Shown here piece by piece: positions 33,507 through 42,080 of a stretch of 62,642 bases of DNA. The stretch covers positions 1 through 62,642 of the forward strand of contig URVC01000021.1 of NCBI GenBank assembly GCA_900551245.1, read 5' to 3'. The notes under the pieces were generated by a model, which saw only the letters and a list, made by a program, of their open reading frames with translations, made no database searches and had not been told where the DNA came from. A program made the position numbers and the translations under genes. The stretch is from an uncultured bacterium (lineage in GTDB: Bacteria > Verrucomicrobiota > Lentisphaeria > Victivallales > Victivallaceae). Every line of letters begins with the position of its first letter. Position 1 is the stretch's first letter.

Positions 33507-34808
33507 TTATGATTGCCTGTCTGCCGGTTGCGGCAGGAGTTTCTCCAGCGCCTCCACCGTCCGCCGGGTCGCTCCGGCATGGCGGCGGATGGCGGCTCCG
33601 GCCCGTTCGCCCAGCTCGCGGCGAAGCTTCTCATCAGGCAGCAGTTTGCGCAGCTGCTCAACCAGCTCGGAGTCGTGGGTGACGGTGACGAGAGCGTGTT
33701 CCTGCAGCAGCACCTTCTGGATGAAACGGAAATTGCGCAATACGTGCCCGGTGACGATCGGCTTGTCCAGCAGGGCCGGTTCGATCAGGTTGTGCCCCTC
33801 GTCGTGGCCGGCGAGGCTCTTGCCCATGATTACCACGTCGGCGCCTTTCATCAGCTTGAGCATTTCTCCGGTGGTGTCCGCCAGCAGGACCTGCACCGGC
33901 GGATTCGCTTCGGTCTGACGGCTCCGCCGGGCATAGGAGAGCCCGAGCCGCGTCAGCATCGCGGCGATATCGGTTCCCCGCTCGGCGTGGCGCGGCACCA
34001 GCACCAGCCGCAGATCGGGCATCTCCGGAACCAGTTCGCGGAAGGTTTCCGCCACCAGCTCCTCCTCGCCCGGATGGGTGCTCGCCGCGAGCAGAATCCG
34101 GTGTTTCCCCGGCCCGAAATAGCGGCCGTACTCCGGATCCGGCAGATTTTCCGGGGTCTTCTGATCGAATTTCAAGTTGCCGCTGACGGTGACGACCGCC
34201 CCGGGGGAAACCGATTTGTACCGCTCGGCATCCGCCTCTGTCTGCACCGAAATCAGCTGGAAGAGCCGGAGCAATGGATCGAAGAAGAAGCGCGCCCGGC
34301 GATAACCGCTGGCCGAGTGGTCGGACATCCGCCCGTTGACCAGCGCCACCGGGATCCCCGCCCGGCGGCTCTCCGCGATCATGTTCGGCCAGATCTCGGT
34401 TTCGAAGATCACCAGCATCGCCGGCTGCAAAACCCGGAGCGTCCGCCGGACCATCCACAGAAAATCGATCGGGCAGAAAATCGCCGCCGAATTCGGCGGC
34501 AACTGCTTGCGCACCAGCTCCTGGCCGGTGGTCGTCGTGGTCGAAATGACAAATTTCCGCTCCGGATGCAGCGCGTGCCATTCGCGGATCATCGACAGCG
34601 CAACCACCGCCTCTCCGACGCTCACCGCGTGAACCCAGATCGCTCCGTGAAACGCTTTGAGCTCCTCCATCCGTTTCGGCGTGAAGTGGCCGAACCGCTC
34701 GCCGAAGGTGTCCTTCCAGCCGCCGCGGTTGCGGTACTTGAGCAGCAGCCCCGGCACGAAAAAGAGAAAGCCGATCGGCAGGAACAAATTGTAGAAGAAT
34801 CTGAACAT
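33507..34808 (-). CDS. waaA: 3-deoxy-D-manno-octulosonic acid (Kdo) transferase
   Basis: This 433-residue GT30 glycosyltransferase attaches Kdo to lipid A precursors at the inner membrane. It has an N-terminal membrane anchor (FFYNLFLPIGFLFFVPGLLL), the catalytic region WVHAVSVGEAVVAL, FETEIWPNMI, and the CMP-Kdo-binding ADTTGEMLKLM and GGHN-like GHDEGHNLIEPA. It implies an outer membrane with lipopolysaccharide. It follows glmS by 16 bases. Confidence 0.95.
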   Translation of the reverse strand: MFRFFYNLFLPIGFLFFVPGLLLKYRNRGGWKDTFGERFGHFTPKRMEELKAFHGAIWVHAVSVGEAVVALSMIREWHALHPERKFVISTTTTTGQELVRKQLPPNSAAIFCPIDFLWMVRRTLRVLQPAMLVIFETEIWPNMIAESRRAGIPVALVNGRMSDHSASGYRRARFFFDPLLRLFQLISVQTEADAERYKSVSPGAVVTVSGNLKFDQKTPENLPDPEYGRYFGPGKHRILLAASTHPGEEELVAETFRELVPEMPDLRLVLVPRHAERGTDIAAMLTRLGLSYARRSRQTEANPPVQVLLADTTGEMLKLMKGADVVIMGKSLAGHDEGHNLIEPALLDKPIVTGHVLRNFRFIQKVLLQEHALVTVTHDSELVEQLRKLLPDEKLRRELGERAGAAIRRHAGATRRTVEALEKLLPQPADRQS

Positions 34809-34824
34809 TGTCTGCTTCCGGATG

Positions 34825-36660
34825 TTATTCCACCGTCACGCTCTTGGCCAGATTGCGCGGCTGGTCGACTTCGCAACCGCGGGCGACGGCAATGTAGTAG
34901 GCGAAGAGCTGCAGCGCCACCGCCGTCGGCAACGGCGCCACAAAACGCGAACAGGCGGGGATTTCAATGACGTCGTCGGTCATCTTCCGCACCGAATCGT
35001 CGCCTTTCGTGACCACTGCGACCACCGGGGACTTGCGCGCCCGGCACTCCTGAATGTTGCCGACGGTCTTGTCCTTGCCCGGGATGTCGTTGGCCAGCGC
35101 CAGCACCGGATGTCGCTCGTCGAGCAGCGAAATCGGCCCGTGCTTGAGCTCGGCCGCGTGGTACCCTTCGGCGTGGATGTAACTGATCTCCTTGAGTTTG
35201 AGCGCCCCTTCCAGCGCGGTGGGGTAGAGGCAGCCCCGGCCGATGTAGAAGAAATCCTCGAACTTTGCATACCGTTCGGCAATCTGCTTGATCGCCGGCG
35301 CGCGGCTGAGCACGTCGCGGATCAGGGCCGGAATCGTCTCGATCTCGGCGGCCAGTTCCGCTCCTTCGCTCCGGCTGAGCCGGCGGTTCCGCCCGAGCAG
35401 CAGCGCCAGCAGCAGAAGCACCACCACCTGGCTCGAAAACGCCTTGGTCGAGGCGACGCTGATCTCCGGACCGGCGTGCAGGTAGATGCCCCGCCCCGCT
35501 TCGCGGGCGATGGTGGAACCGACCACGTTGCAAAGCGCCGTCACCAGCGCCCCTTTCGCCTTCGCCTCCCGCACCGCGGCGATGGTGTCGGCGGTCTCGC
35601 CGGACTGACTGATCGGAATGACCAGTGTGTTCGGTTCGATGATCGGATTGCGGTAGCGGAACTCCGCGGCCTGTTCGACCGAGGTGGAGATTCCGGCGAT
35701 GTCTTCGAAGAAGTATTCCCCGACCAGCCCGGCGTGCATGCTGCTGCCGCAACCGGCGATGACAATCCGGGTCACCTGCGCCAGGTCGTGCGGGGTGAGG
35801 TTCATGCCGTTGAGCACCGCAGTGCCCATCTCATGGTCGATCCGCCCCCGGATTGCATTTTCGATGGTTTCCGGCTGTTCGAAGATCTCCTTGAGCATGA
35901 AGTGCGGGTAGTTGCCCTTCTCCGCCTGCCCGGCGTCCCAGTCGATCTTGGCGATCTCCCGCTCGACCGGAACGTTTTTGATGTTCCGCAGGTCGATTCT
36001 GTCGGGCGTCAAGAGTGCGATGTCGCCGTCGTTGAGGTAGATCACCTGCCGGGTGTAGGGCAGCAGCGCGGCGATGTCGCTCGCCACGAGATTCTCCGTT
36101 TCGCCGACGCCGATGACGATCGGACTGCCTTTGCGGGCCACCACGATCTCGCCGGGGTGAAGCGTCGAAACCACCGCCAGCCCGTAGGTGCCGGTGACCT
36201 GCTCCAGCGCGGCGGCGGTCGCACTGATGAGATCCCCCTCGTACCCCTCCGCGATCAGGTGGGCGATCACTTCACTGTCGGTGCCGGAGCGGAAGTGACA
36301 CCCCTTGCTCAGCAGGTGCGCCCGGAGCTCCTGATAGTTCTCGATGATGCCGTTGTGGACGATGGCGAACCGGCCGGAGTCATCCGTGTGCGGGTGGGCG
36401 TTGGCCGGAGAGGGTTCCCCGTGAGTCGCCCAGCGGGTGTGTGCAATGCCGCAACCGGAACGTTTTTCCAGCTCCGGCTGTTCCTCCACGAGCGCTTCCA
36501 GATTGCGCACCTTGCCGACCGCTTTGACTTCGTACAGACGCTCGTCGGAGATCACCGCGAGCCCGGCCGAATCATAGCCCCGGTACTCCAGACGCTTGAG
36601 ACCGTCGAGCAGAATGGGCGCCACCGCTTTGGGCCCCGTGTAACCGATAATTCCACACAT
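34825..36660 (-). CDS. glmS: glutamine--fructose-6-phosphate aminotransferase (isomerizing)
   Basis: This 611-residue enzyme makes glucosamine-6-phosphate for peptidoglycan and lipid A. The N-terminal glutaminase starts MCGIIGYTG with catalytic Cys2, and AHTRWATHGEPS follows. Two SIS domains have GCGSSMHAGLVGEYFFE, SQSGETADTIAA and the C-terminal PRNLAKSVTVE. Only 12 bases separate it from the gene upstream, so there is no room for a glmS ribozyme. A GAGGAA ribosome binding site precedes the ATG. Confidence 0.97.
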   Translation of the reverse strand: MCGIIGYTGPKAVAPILLDGLKRLEYRGYDSAGLAVISDERLYEVKAVGKVRNLEALVEEQPELEKRSGCGIAHTRWATHGEPSPANAHPHTDDSGRFAIVHNGIIENYQELRAHLLSKGCHFRSGTDSEVIAHLIAEGYEGDLISATAAALEQVTGTYGLAVVSTLHPGEIVVARKGSPIVIGVGETENLVASDIAALLPYTRQVIYLNDGDIALLTPDRIDLRNIKNVPVEREIAKIDWDAGQAEKGNYPHFMLKEIFEQPETIENAIRGRIDHEMGTAVLNGMNLTPHDLAQVTRIVIAGCGSSMHAGLVGEYFFEDIAGISTSVEQAAEFRYRNPIIEPNTLVIPISQSGETADTIAAVREAKAKGALVTALCNVVGSTIAREAGRGIYLHAGPEISVASTKAFSSQVVVLLLLALLLGRNRRLSRSEGAELAAEIETIPALIRDVLSRAPAIKQIAERYAKFEDFFYIGRGCLYPTALEGALKLKEISYIHAEGYHAAELKHGPISLLDERHPVLALANDIPGKDKTVGNIQECRARKSPVVAVVTKGDDSVRKMTDDVIEIPACSRFVAPLPTAVALQLFAYYIAVARGCEVDQPRNLAKSVTVE

Positions 36661-36672
36661 TGCGCAGTTCCT

Positions 36673-37086
36673 CTAATCAGAAAAATGGGTGTTGATGTAC
36701 GCCGCCGCCTCTTCCAGCGAACCGAGGATCTTGGTGCAGAAACGCGCCATCCACGGGCTGCAGTCCTGATATTCAAACGGCGAAAACGCAACGACGAATT
36801 TGCCGAGATTGTGCGCGGCGTAGAACACCTCCATGCTCGTGCCGATGCTCGGCTTGTTGTAGTTTACCAGAATGATGTCCGCGTCACGGACATCCTGAAG
36901 ATCGAATTCGACGATCTCGTTCGCACTGTCCACCTTTCGGTCCACAAACGCCCGCCGCATCGGGTCGAGCAGCCGGAACTGTCTGCCCAGCAGAAGTTTC
37001 GCTGCATCGCGCCAGGAGCGGGCCGCCCCTTCGTGCTCATCCATGATCGGGCCGGACAAGTAGACCGTTTTTACTCTGTTTTCCAT
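36673..37086 (-). CDS. nucleoside 2-deoxyribosyltransferase-like protein
   Basis: This 137-residue protein starts VKTVYLSGPIM, the usual start of the family, and has FDLQDVRDADIILVNY and a GTSMEVFYAAHNLGK segment carrying the catalytic-type Glu. Family members swap bases on deoxyribose or hydrolyse nucleotides. ATG 37086 with GGTGAGAA upstream is preferred over a GTG three codons earlier. It sits between ptsI and glmS in the minus-strand group. Confidence 0.8.
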   Translation of the reverse strand: MENRVKTVYLSGPIMDEHEGAARSWRDAAKLLLGRQFRLLDPMRRAFVDRKVDSANEIVEFDLQDVRDADIILVNYNKPSIGTSMEVFYAAHNLGKFVVAFSPFEYQDCSPWMARFCTKILGSLEEAAAYINTHFSD

Positions 37087-37178
37087 ATTTCTCACCGGAT
37101 CGTTAACGGAATGTCACAAGACAACCCGGTTAATATAGCATTTTCGGCCCCGGTTTCCAAGTCGGAAACAGAAGATTT

Positions 37179-38945
37179 TCAGATGTTGAGGATCTCCGGC
37201 GCACACCGGCGCACCAGCGCCTCCGACAGGGCGAGCGCATCGCTGGAGTTGGAGCAGCGAAGCGCCTCCTGGGCCGTTTTTTCCGCCTCGTGCATCGACA
37301 TGCTCCGGATGGCCCGCCGCACCATCGGAATCGACGCCGGCGGCATGCTCAACTCATGAACGCCCAGCCCGACCAGCAGCGGCACAACCCGCACCTCCGC
37401 GGCAACCTGACCGCAGACGCTCACCCAGATGTTGTTCTGGCGCGCCGCCTCCACGGTCCGGCGGATCAGCTCGAGAATCGCCGGATGCGTCGGCCGGTAA
37501 AGGTAGGCGACCCGCTCGTTGCTGCGGTCGATCGCCATGGTGTACTGCACCAGGTCGTTGGTGCCGATGCTGAAGAAATCGACCAGCGGGGCAAAACGGT
37601 CCGCCAGCAGAGCCGCCGCCGGCGTCTCGATCATCACGCCGAGGGAGAGGCGCGAAACGTGCTCCTTCCCCTCCCGGTCAAGCTGGGCGGTCAGCTGGTC
37701 GAGAATCTCCCGGACATCCTGCACCTCCTGCACACTGCTGACCATCGGGAGCATGACCCGCAGATTGCCGTAGATCCCCGCCCGGAGCAGGGCCCGCAGC
37801 TGTGTCTCCAGAAGGTCGCGGCGCTCGTGAAGCCCCAGGCGGATCCCCCGGAGCCCGAGAAACGGATTCTGTTCCGCGGCGCGGTAGAGATTGGAGTTGA
37901 GTTTATCCCCCCCCACATCCAGGGTCCGCACGATGACCGGATGCTCTCCGCTGGCGACCAGAAGATTCTTGTACACGTCAAGCTGCGTCTCCTCATCCGG
38001 CACCTTGAGCCGGTTCATGAAAAGGTATTCCGTGCGGAACAGCCCGATGCCGCAGGCGCCGCTCTGTCTGACTTCGTCGATCTTCTCCGGTGTGTCGAGG
38101 TTCGCCGCCAGCTGAATCATAAATCCGTCGGTGGTCTCCGGGCGGAGCGCCTTCTCCTGTTCGAGCTTGTTGTAGAGCGCCCCCGCCGCCTCCGCCTTCA
38201 GCCGGTAGGCCTCCTCGGTGCGGGCGTCCGGATTGATGATGATCTTCCCGGTATAGCCGTCGAGGATCAGTTTGTCGGCGGCGCTCAGGCTCTCCGGCAG
38301 TTCCGGCGGAATGCCCACCACCGCCGGCAGTTTCATCGAACGCGCCAGAATCGCCGTGTGACAGGTGGCGCTGCCGGTTTCCACGGCAAAGCCGAGCACT
38401 TTGCTCTGGTCGAGCTGCGCGGTCTCCGACGGGGAGAGACTGCTGCCCACGATAATCCGGCGGTCGTCCAGCCCGATCTCGTGGTTGTGTGCTTCAGAAA
38501 GATTGTCCATGATCCGCGCGGCCACGTCGCGGATGTCGGAGCCGCGTTCCCGCAGATACTCATCCTCCATCCCGTTGAAGACCGCGGCGAAGTGTTCCGC
38601 CGCCTGATAGAGCGCGTAGTCGGCGGTGTAGAGATCCTCGCGGATGCCCTTCTCCACCGCGCCGACGAACATCTTGTCATCCACCAGCAGCAGATGCGCT
38701 TCGAAGATGTCCGCATCCTGCGAATTGAGCCGGGCGCGAAGCCGTTCGCGCAGTTCGGTGAGCTGTTTTCGGGTGAGCTCCTGGGCGGCGTGAAACCGGT
38801 TCAGTTCCGACTCCACCTCGCCCGGTTCGAGCTTGTGCGGTTCCGGTTCGAGCAGGTGGCTGTGGCTGCGCAGTCGCAGAACCCTCCCGATCGCGATGCC
38901 GGGAGAGACGGCGATGGCCTGAATCGTCTGGGTTGGTTGCGTCAT
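37179..38945 (-). CDS. ptsI: PTS enzyme I (phosphoenolpyruvate-protein phosphotransferase)
   Basis: This 588-residue protein passes phosphate from PEP to HPr. The phosphorylated histidine is His196 in GSATCHTAILARS. The PEP-binding domain has FRTEYLFMNR, LRGIRLGL, GVMIETPAAALL, FSIGTNDLVQY and VCGQVAAE. HPr lies 31 bases upstream. No enzyme II component is in the window, so the pair may feed transporters elsewhere or serve only regulation. Confidence 0.95.
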   Translation of the reverse strand: MTQPTQTIQAIAVSPGIAIGRVLRLRSHSHLLEPEPHKLEPGEVESELNRFHAAQELTRKQLTELRERLRARLNSQDADIFEAHLLLVDDKMFVGAVEKGIREDLYTADYALYQAAEHFAAVFNGMEDEYLRERGSDIRDVAARIMDNLSEAHNHEIGLDDRRIIVGSSLSPSETAQLDQSKVLGFAVETGSATCHTAILARSMKLPAVVGIPPELPESLSAADKLILDGYTGKIIINPDARTEEAYRLKAEAAGALYNKLEQEKALRPETTDGFMIQLAANLDTPEKIDEVRQSGACGIGLFRTEYLFMNRLKVPDEETQLDVYKNLLVASGEHPVIVRTLDVGGDKLNSNLYRAAEQNPFLGLRGIRLGLHERRDLLETQLRALLRAGIYGNLRVMLPMVSSVQEVQDVREILDQLTAQLDREGKEHVSRLSLGVMIETPAAALLADRFAPLVDFFSIGTNDLVQYTMAIDRSNERVAYLYRPTHPAILELIRRTVEAARQNNIWVSVCGQVAAEVRVVPLLVGLGVHELSMPPASIPMVRRAIRSMSMHEAEKTAQEALRCSNSSDALALSEALVRRCAPEILNI

Positions 38946-38976
38946 ATGCTCCGGCGCTCCTCACTGCGGCTCGGCT

Positions 38977-39270
38977 TTATTCGTTTTCGCCGAACCCTGA
39001 TTCGAAATATGCACAGATCTGCCTGGCCGCCTCTTCCGCATCCGGACCGGCGGCGCAGAGGCGCAGCCGGGTGTTCTTGCCCGCGGCCATCATCAAAAGG
39101 CCCATGATGCTGCGGCAGTCCGCGGGACTTTCCTGCTGATCCTCCCGCTCCAGCGTCACTTCCGCCTGAAAGCCGGAGGCCAGTTTGGAAAGCTCCGCCG
39201 CCGGCCGCGCATGCAGTCCGCGGACGTTGCTTACCGTGACGATTTTCTTTACGAGCTCTTCTGCCATCAT
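38977..39270 (-). CDS. HPr family phosphocarrier protein
   Basis: This 97-residue protein carries RGLHARPAAE with the phosphorylatable His20 and DCRSIMGLLMM with Ser54, the site used by HPr kinase in many bacteria. It receives phosphate from enzyme I encoded next. Two ATG codons in tandem (39270 and 39267) could start it. A strong promoter lies 50-80 bases upstream. The conserved serine suggests regulation by an HPr kinase, which is not in this window. Confidence 0.92.
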   Translation of the reverse strand: MMAEELVKKIVTVSNVRGLHARPAAELSKLASGFQAEVTLEREDQQESPADCRSIMGLLMMAAGKNTRLRLCAAGPDAEEAARQICAYFESGFGENE

Positions 39271-39317
39271 CCGTCGTGGTACCCCGGTGTTGTTGCAAAC
39301 TTCCTCTGTATCTGTAT

Positions 39318-39346
39318 AATATACACCCGTTTCCTCAGGAAAGCAA
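39318..39346 (-). promoter_or_regulatory. promoter of the HPr-ptsI operon
   Basis: On the minus strand TTGCTT (39346-39341) and TATATT (39323-39318) are 17 bases apart. The position is 48 bases upstream of the HPr start. It is back-to-back with the metY promoter at 39357-39385. Confidence 0.65.
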
Positions 39347-39356
39347 CCTCTTTGTC

Positions 39357-39385
39357 TTGTAAAAAGCCGTTCATGAGGTTATATT
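39357..39385 (+). promoter_or_regulatory. promoter of metY
   Basis: TTGTAA (39357-39362) and TATATT (39380-39385) are separated by 17 bases. Transcription from here would give a leader of about 140 bases before the metY start. The leader holds a GGCGGGA/TCCCGCC hairpin (39397-39403 with 39428-39434) and CCGGA/TCCGG pairing further down; no known riboswitch was recognised. Confidence 0.6.
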
Positions 39386-39530
39386 TTGCCTGTACTGGCG
39401 GGACCGGCCGGATTCGGCGCGGAATTTTCCCGCCGTCATGCGGACTTCTGTCGAAGGCGGATTTCTGCCCTTTCCGGAGAATTCCGGCAGCAGACGCCCC
39501 TGTCACCCTGCAACTTTAAGGAGTTGAGAA

Positions 39531-40808
39531 ATGAACGAAAATTGGAAAATCGAGACCCGCGCGGTCCAGTGCGGCTACACCCCCGGCAACGGCGATCCCC
39601 GCGTCCTGCCGCTCTATCAGAGCACCACGTTCAAGTATGATGACGCGCAGAGCGTCGCCGACCTCTTCGATCTCAAGCGGGACGGTTTCTTCTACACCCG
39701 CCTCGCCAATCCGACCGTCGACGCCTTCGAAAAGCGGATGGCCGCGCTGGAGGGCGGCGTCGCCGCCGTCGCGGTCAGCTCCGGGCAGACCGCCACGATG
39801 CTCTCCATGCTCAACCTCGCTTCAGCGGGGGATCACATCCTCGCGGTGTCGAGCCTCTACGGCGGAAGCGTTTCGCTGCTGACCAACACCTTCCACAAGA
39901 TGGGCATTGAGGTGAGTTTCGTCCGTCCCCACGACGACTCCGCCACCGTCGCCGCCGCGATCCGGCCGAACACCAAGGTGATCTTCGCCGAGGCGCTCGC
40001 CAATCCGGCGCTGGTGGTGCTCGACATCGAACGCTTCGCCGGCATCGCCCACGCCGCCGGCATTCCGCTCATCGTTGACAACACCTTCCCGACCCCCTGT
40101 CTCTGCCGCCCCTTCGAACACGGCGCCGACATCGTCACCCACTCCACCTCCAAATATGCCGACGGCCACGCCCAGTGCGTCGGCGGCATCATCATTGAAA
40201 AGGGCGGATTCAACTGGAAGAACGGCAAGTTCCCGGGCCTCTGTGAACCGGATCCGGCCTATCACGGGCTGGTCTACACCGACAACTTCGCCGCCTGTCC
40301 GTACTCGGTGAAACTGCGCGCCCAGTTCATCCGCGACATGGGGGTTCCGATGGCGCCCTTCAACGCCTTCCTCACCAACCTCGGGCTGGAGACGCTGCCG
40401 CTGCGCATGGAGCGCCACAGCCGGAATGCGCTCGCCATGGCCGAGTTCCTCGAGGCGCATCCGAAGGTGAGCTGGGTGAACTATCCCGGGCTGGCCTCTT
40501 CGCCGGAGCACGAGATGGCGCGCAAATACCTGCCCGACGGCGCCTCCGGCGTGCTCTGCTTCGGGGTCAAGGGCGGCAAGGCCGCCGGCGAGCGGGTGAT
40601 GAACTCCCTCCGGCTCGCCGCCATCGTCGTCCACGTCGCCGACGTGCGGACCTGCGTGCTCCATCCGGCCAGCATGACTCACCGGCAGCTTACCGATGCC
40701 GAACTGGAGGCGGCCGGGGTGTCGCCCGACATGATCCGGCTTTCGGTCGGCATCGAGAACATCGACGATCTCAAGGCGGATTTCGACCAGGCGCTGGCCA
40801 ACGCCTGA
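39531..40808 (+). CDS. metY: O-acetylhomoserine sulfhydrylase
   Basis: This 425-residue PLP enzyme makes homocysteine from O-acetylhomoserine and sulfide. PLP is bound by Lys208 in HSTSKYADGH, and other family marks are LYQSTTFKYD, SGQTATMLSM, VDNTFPTP and ASMTHRQLT with LSVGIENIDDL at the end. The length exceeds that of cystathionine gamma-synthases and fits MetY. It has an AAGGAG ribosome binding site, its own promoter and a strong terminator, so it is a single-gene unit. Confidence 0.93.
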   Translation: MNENWKIETRAVQCGYTPGNGDPRVLPLYQSTTFKYDDAQSVADLFDLKRDGFFYTRLANPTVDAFEKRMAALEGGVAAVAVSSGQTATMLSMLNLASAGDHILAVSSLYGGSVSLLTNTFHKMGIEVSFVRPHDDSATVAAAIRPNTKVIFAEALANPALVVLDIERFAGIAHAAGIPLIVDNTFPTPCLCRPFEHGADIVTHSTSKYADGHAQCVGGIIIEKGGFNWKNGKFPGLCEPDPAYHGLVYTDNFAACPYSVKLRAQFIRDMGVPMAPFNAFLTNLGLETLPLRMERHSRNALAMAEFLEAHPKVSWVNYPGLASSPEHEMARKYLPDGASGVLCFGVKGGKAAGERVMNSLRLAAIVVHVADVRTCVLHPASMTHRQLTDAELEAAGVSPDMIRLSVGIENIDDLKADFDQALANA

Positions 40809-40830
40809 CACGTTGTTGTTGTTTCACTTC

Positions 40831-40870
40831 GGCGGGAAGGAGCTGACGGAAAAGCTCCTTCCCGCCTTTT
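40831..40870 (+). terminator. intrinsic terminator of metY
   Basis: GGCGGGAAGGAGCT (40831-40844) pairs perfectly with AGCTCCTTCCCGCC (40853-40866) around an eight-base loop, followed by TTTT. It begins 22 bases after the metY stop. Confidence 0.88.
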
Positions 40871-40902
40871 CTGTCTCCGGAATCCCGCGATCTGGGAGAA
40901 TT

Positions 40903-40930
40903 TTAATACGACGCTAACCAAACTCTAACA
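40903..40930 (+). promoter_or_regulatory. Pho-box-like triple repeat upstream of pstS
   Basis: TTAATA (40903), CTAACC (40914) and CTAACA (40925) occur at exact 11-base spacing, like the tandem half-sites bound by PhoB/PhoP response regulators. A -10-like TATCTT lies about 10 bases downstream (40940-40945), the geometry of activated pho promoters. This fits phosphate-starvation control of pstSCAB-phoU. Confidence 0.55.
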
Positions 40931-41017
40931 ATGGGAGGATATCTTATACAGCGAATCCCCGGAGAAGGAACCCTCCGCAGACAGATGCCGGGGAGGAACA
41001 TCAACAAGGAGTATAAG

Positions 41018-42055
41018 ATGAATCTCTTCCGAAAGCTTGCGTTAATTGCGCTCCTTCCGCTTGCGGCCGGAGCGGCCGACGTTTCCATCAACGGAGCGGG
41101 GGCATCGTTCCCTGCGCCGGTCTATCGCGCCTGGACCTACGGATTCTCCCAGTCCACCGGCGAGAAGATCCGGGTCAACTACCAGAGCAGCGGCTCCGGC
41201 GCCGGAATCAACCAGATCAAGGACGGTACCGTCGATTTCGGCGGAACCGACAATCCGCTCACCCGCAAGGAGCTGGATGCCGCCAACCTCTGCCAGTTCC
41301 CGATGCTGACCGGCGGCGTGGTGGTGATCGTCAACATCCGCGGCGTCAAGCCGAACACGCTCCAGCTCGATCAGGAGACCCTCGCCGGAATCTACCTCGG
41401 GCAGATTAAAAAATGGAACGATCCGAAGATCGTCGCGCTCAACCCGGGCGTGAAGCTCCCGAAGCGGAACATCGTCGTCGTGCGCCGTTCGGACAGCTCT
41501 GGAACCAGCTTCATCTTCACCAACTACCTCTCGAAGATCTCGAAGGAGTGGCGCGACAAGGTCGGCGCCGGTCCGGCGGTCAACTGGCCGGTCGGCATCG
41601 GCGGCCAGAAGAACCCCGGCGTCTGCAACACCGTCGCCCGGATCAACGGCGCCATCGGCTACACCGAATACACCTATGCCGTCGAAGCGAAGCTCTCGAT
41701 GGTGGCGCTGAAGAACAAGGCCGGCAAGTTTGTCCGGCCGACCCCGGCCTCGTTCCAGGCTTCCGCGGCGAACGCGCAGTGGAATCCCGCCGAAGGCTTC
41801 TACATGGTGCTCACCGATCAGAGCGGCGACGAGAGCTGGCCGATCACCGGTGTCACCTACGTGCTCGTGCAGCGCAACCAGACCGATGCGGCGAAAGCGG
41901 CCGCTCTGCTGAACTACTTCAACTGGTGCTACACGTCGGGCGCGGTCACCGCCTCCCGGCTCAACTACGTGCCGCTCACCGGCAAGGTGCTGGAGCTGGT
42001 CCGCAAATGCTGGGCGGATGAGATCCGCTGCAACGGTCAGCCGGTCAAGTTCTGA
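41018..42055 (+). CDS. pstS: phosphate ABC transporter substrate-binding protein
   Basis: This 345-residue periplasmic protein captures phosphate. ATG 41018, after an AAGGAG site, gives a signal peptide (MNLFRKLALIALLPLAAGA); an upstream in-frame ATG at 40931 would bury it. Conserved phosphate contacts are INGAGASFPAP, YQSSGSGAGI, DFGGTDNPLT and RRSDSSGTSFIF. It is first in pst-phoU behind a Pho-box-like sequence. Confidence 0.96.
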   Translation: MNLFRKLALIALLPLAAGAADVSINGAGASFPAPVYRAWTYGFSQSTGEKIRVNYQSSGSGAGINQIKDGTVDFGGTDNPLTRKELDAANLCQFPMLTGGVVVIVNIRGVKPNTLQLDQETLAGIYLGQIKKWNDPKIVALNPGVKLPKRNIVVVRRSDSSGTSFIFTNYLSKISKEWRDKVGAGPAVNWPVGIGGQKNPGVCNTVARINGAIGYTEYTYAVEAKLSMVALKNKAGKFVRPTPASFQASAANAQWNPAEGFYMVLTDQSGDESWPITGVTYVLVQRNQTDAAKAAALLNYFNWCYTSGAVTASRLNYVPLTGKVLELVRKCWADEIRCNGQPVKF

Positions 42056-42080
42056 GAAAGTGTCGAGTCGGAGCTGTATC

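Noticed and set aside
36661..36672. glmS ribozyme
   Set aside because: The gap upstream of glmS is only 12 bases.
39392..39530. Known SAM or SAH riboswitch in the metY leader
   Set aside because: The conserved cores of the classes I know were not found; only generic GC-rich stems are present.
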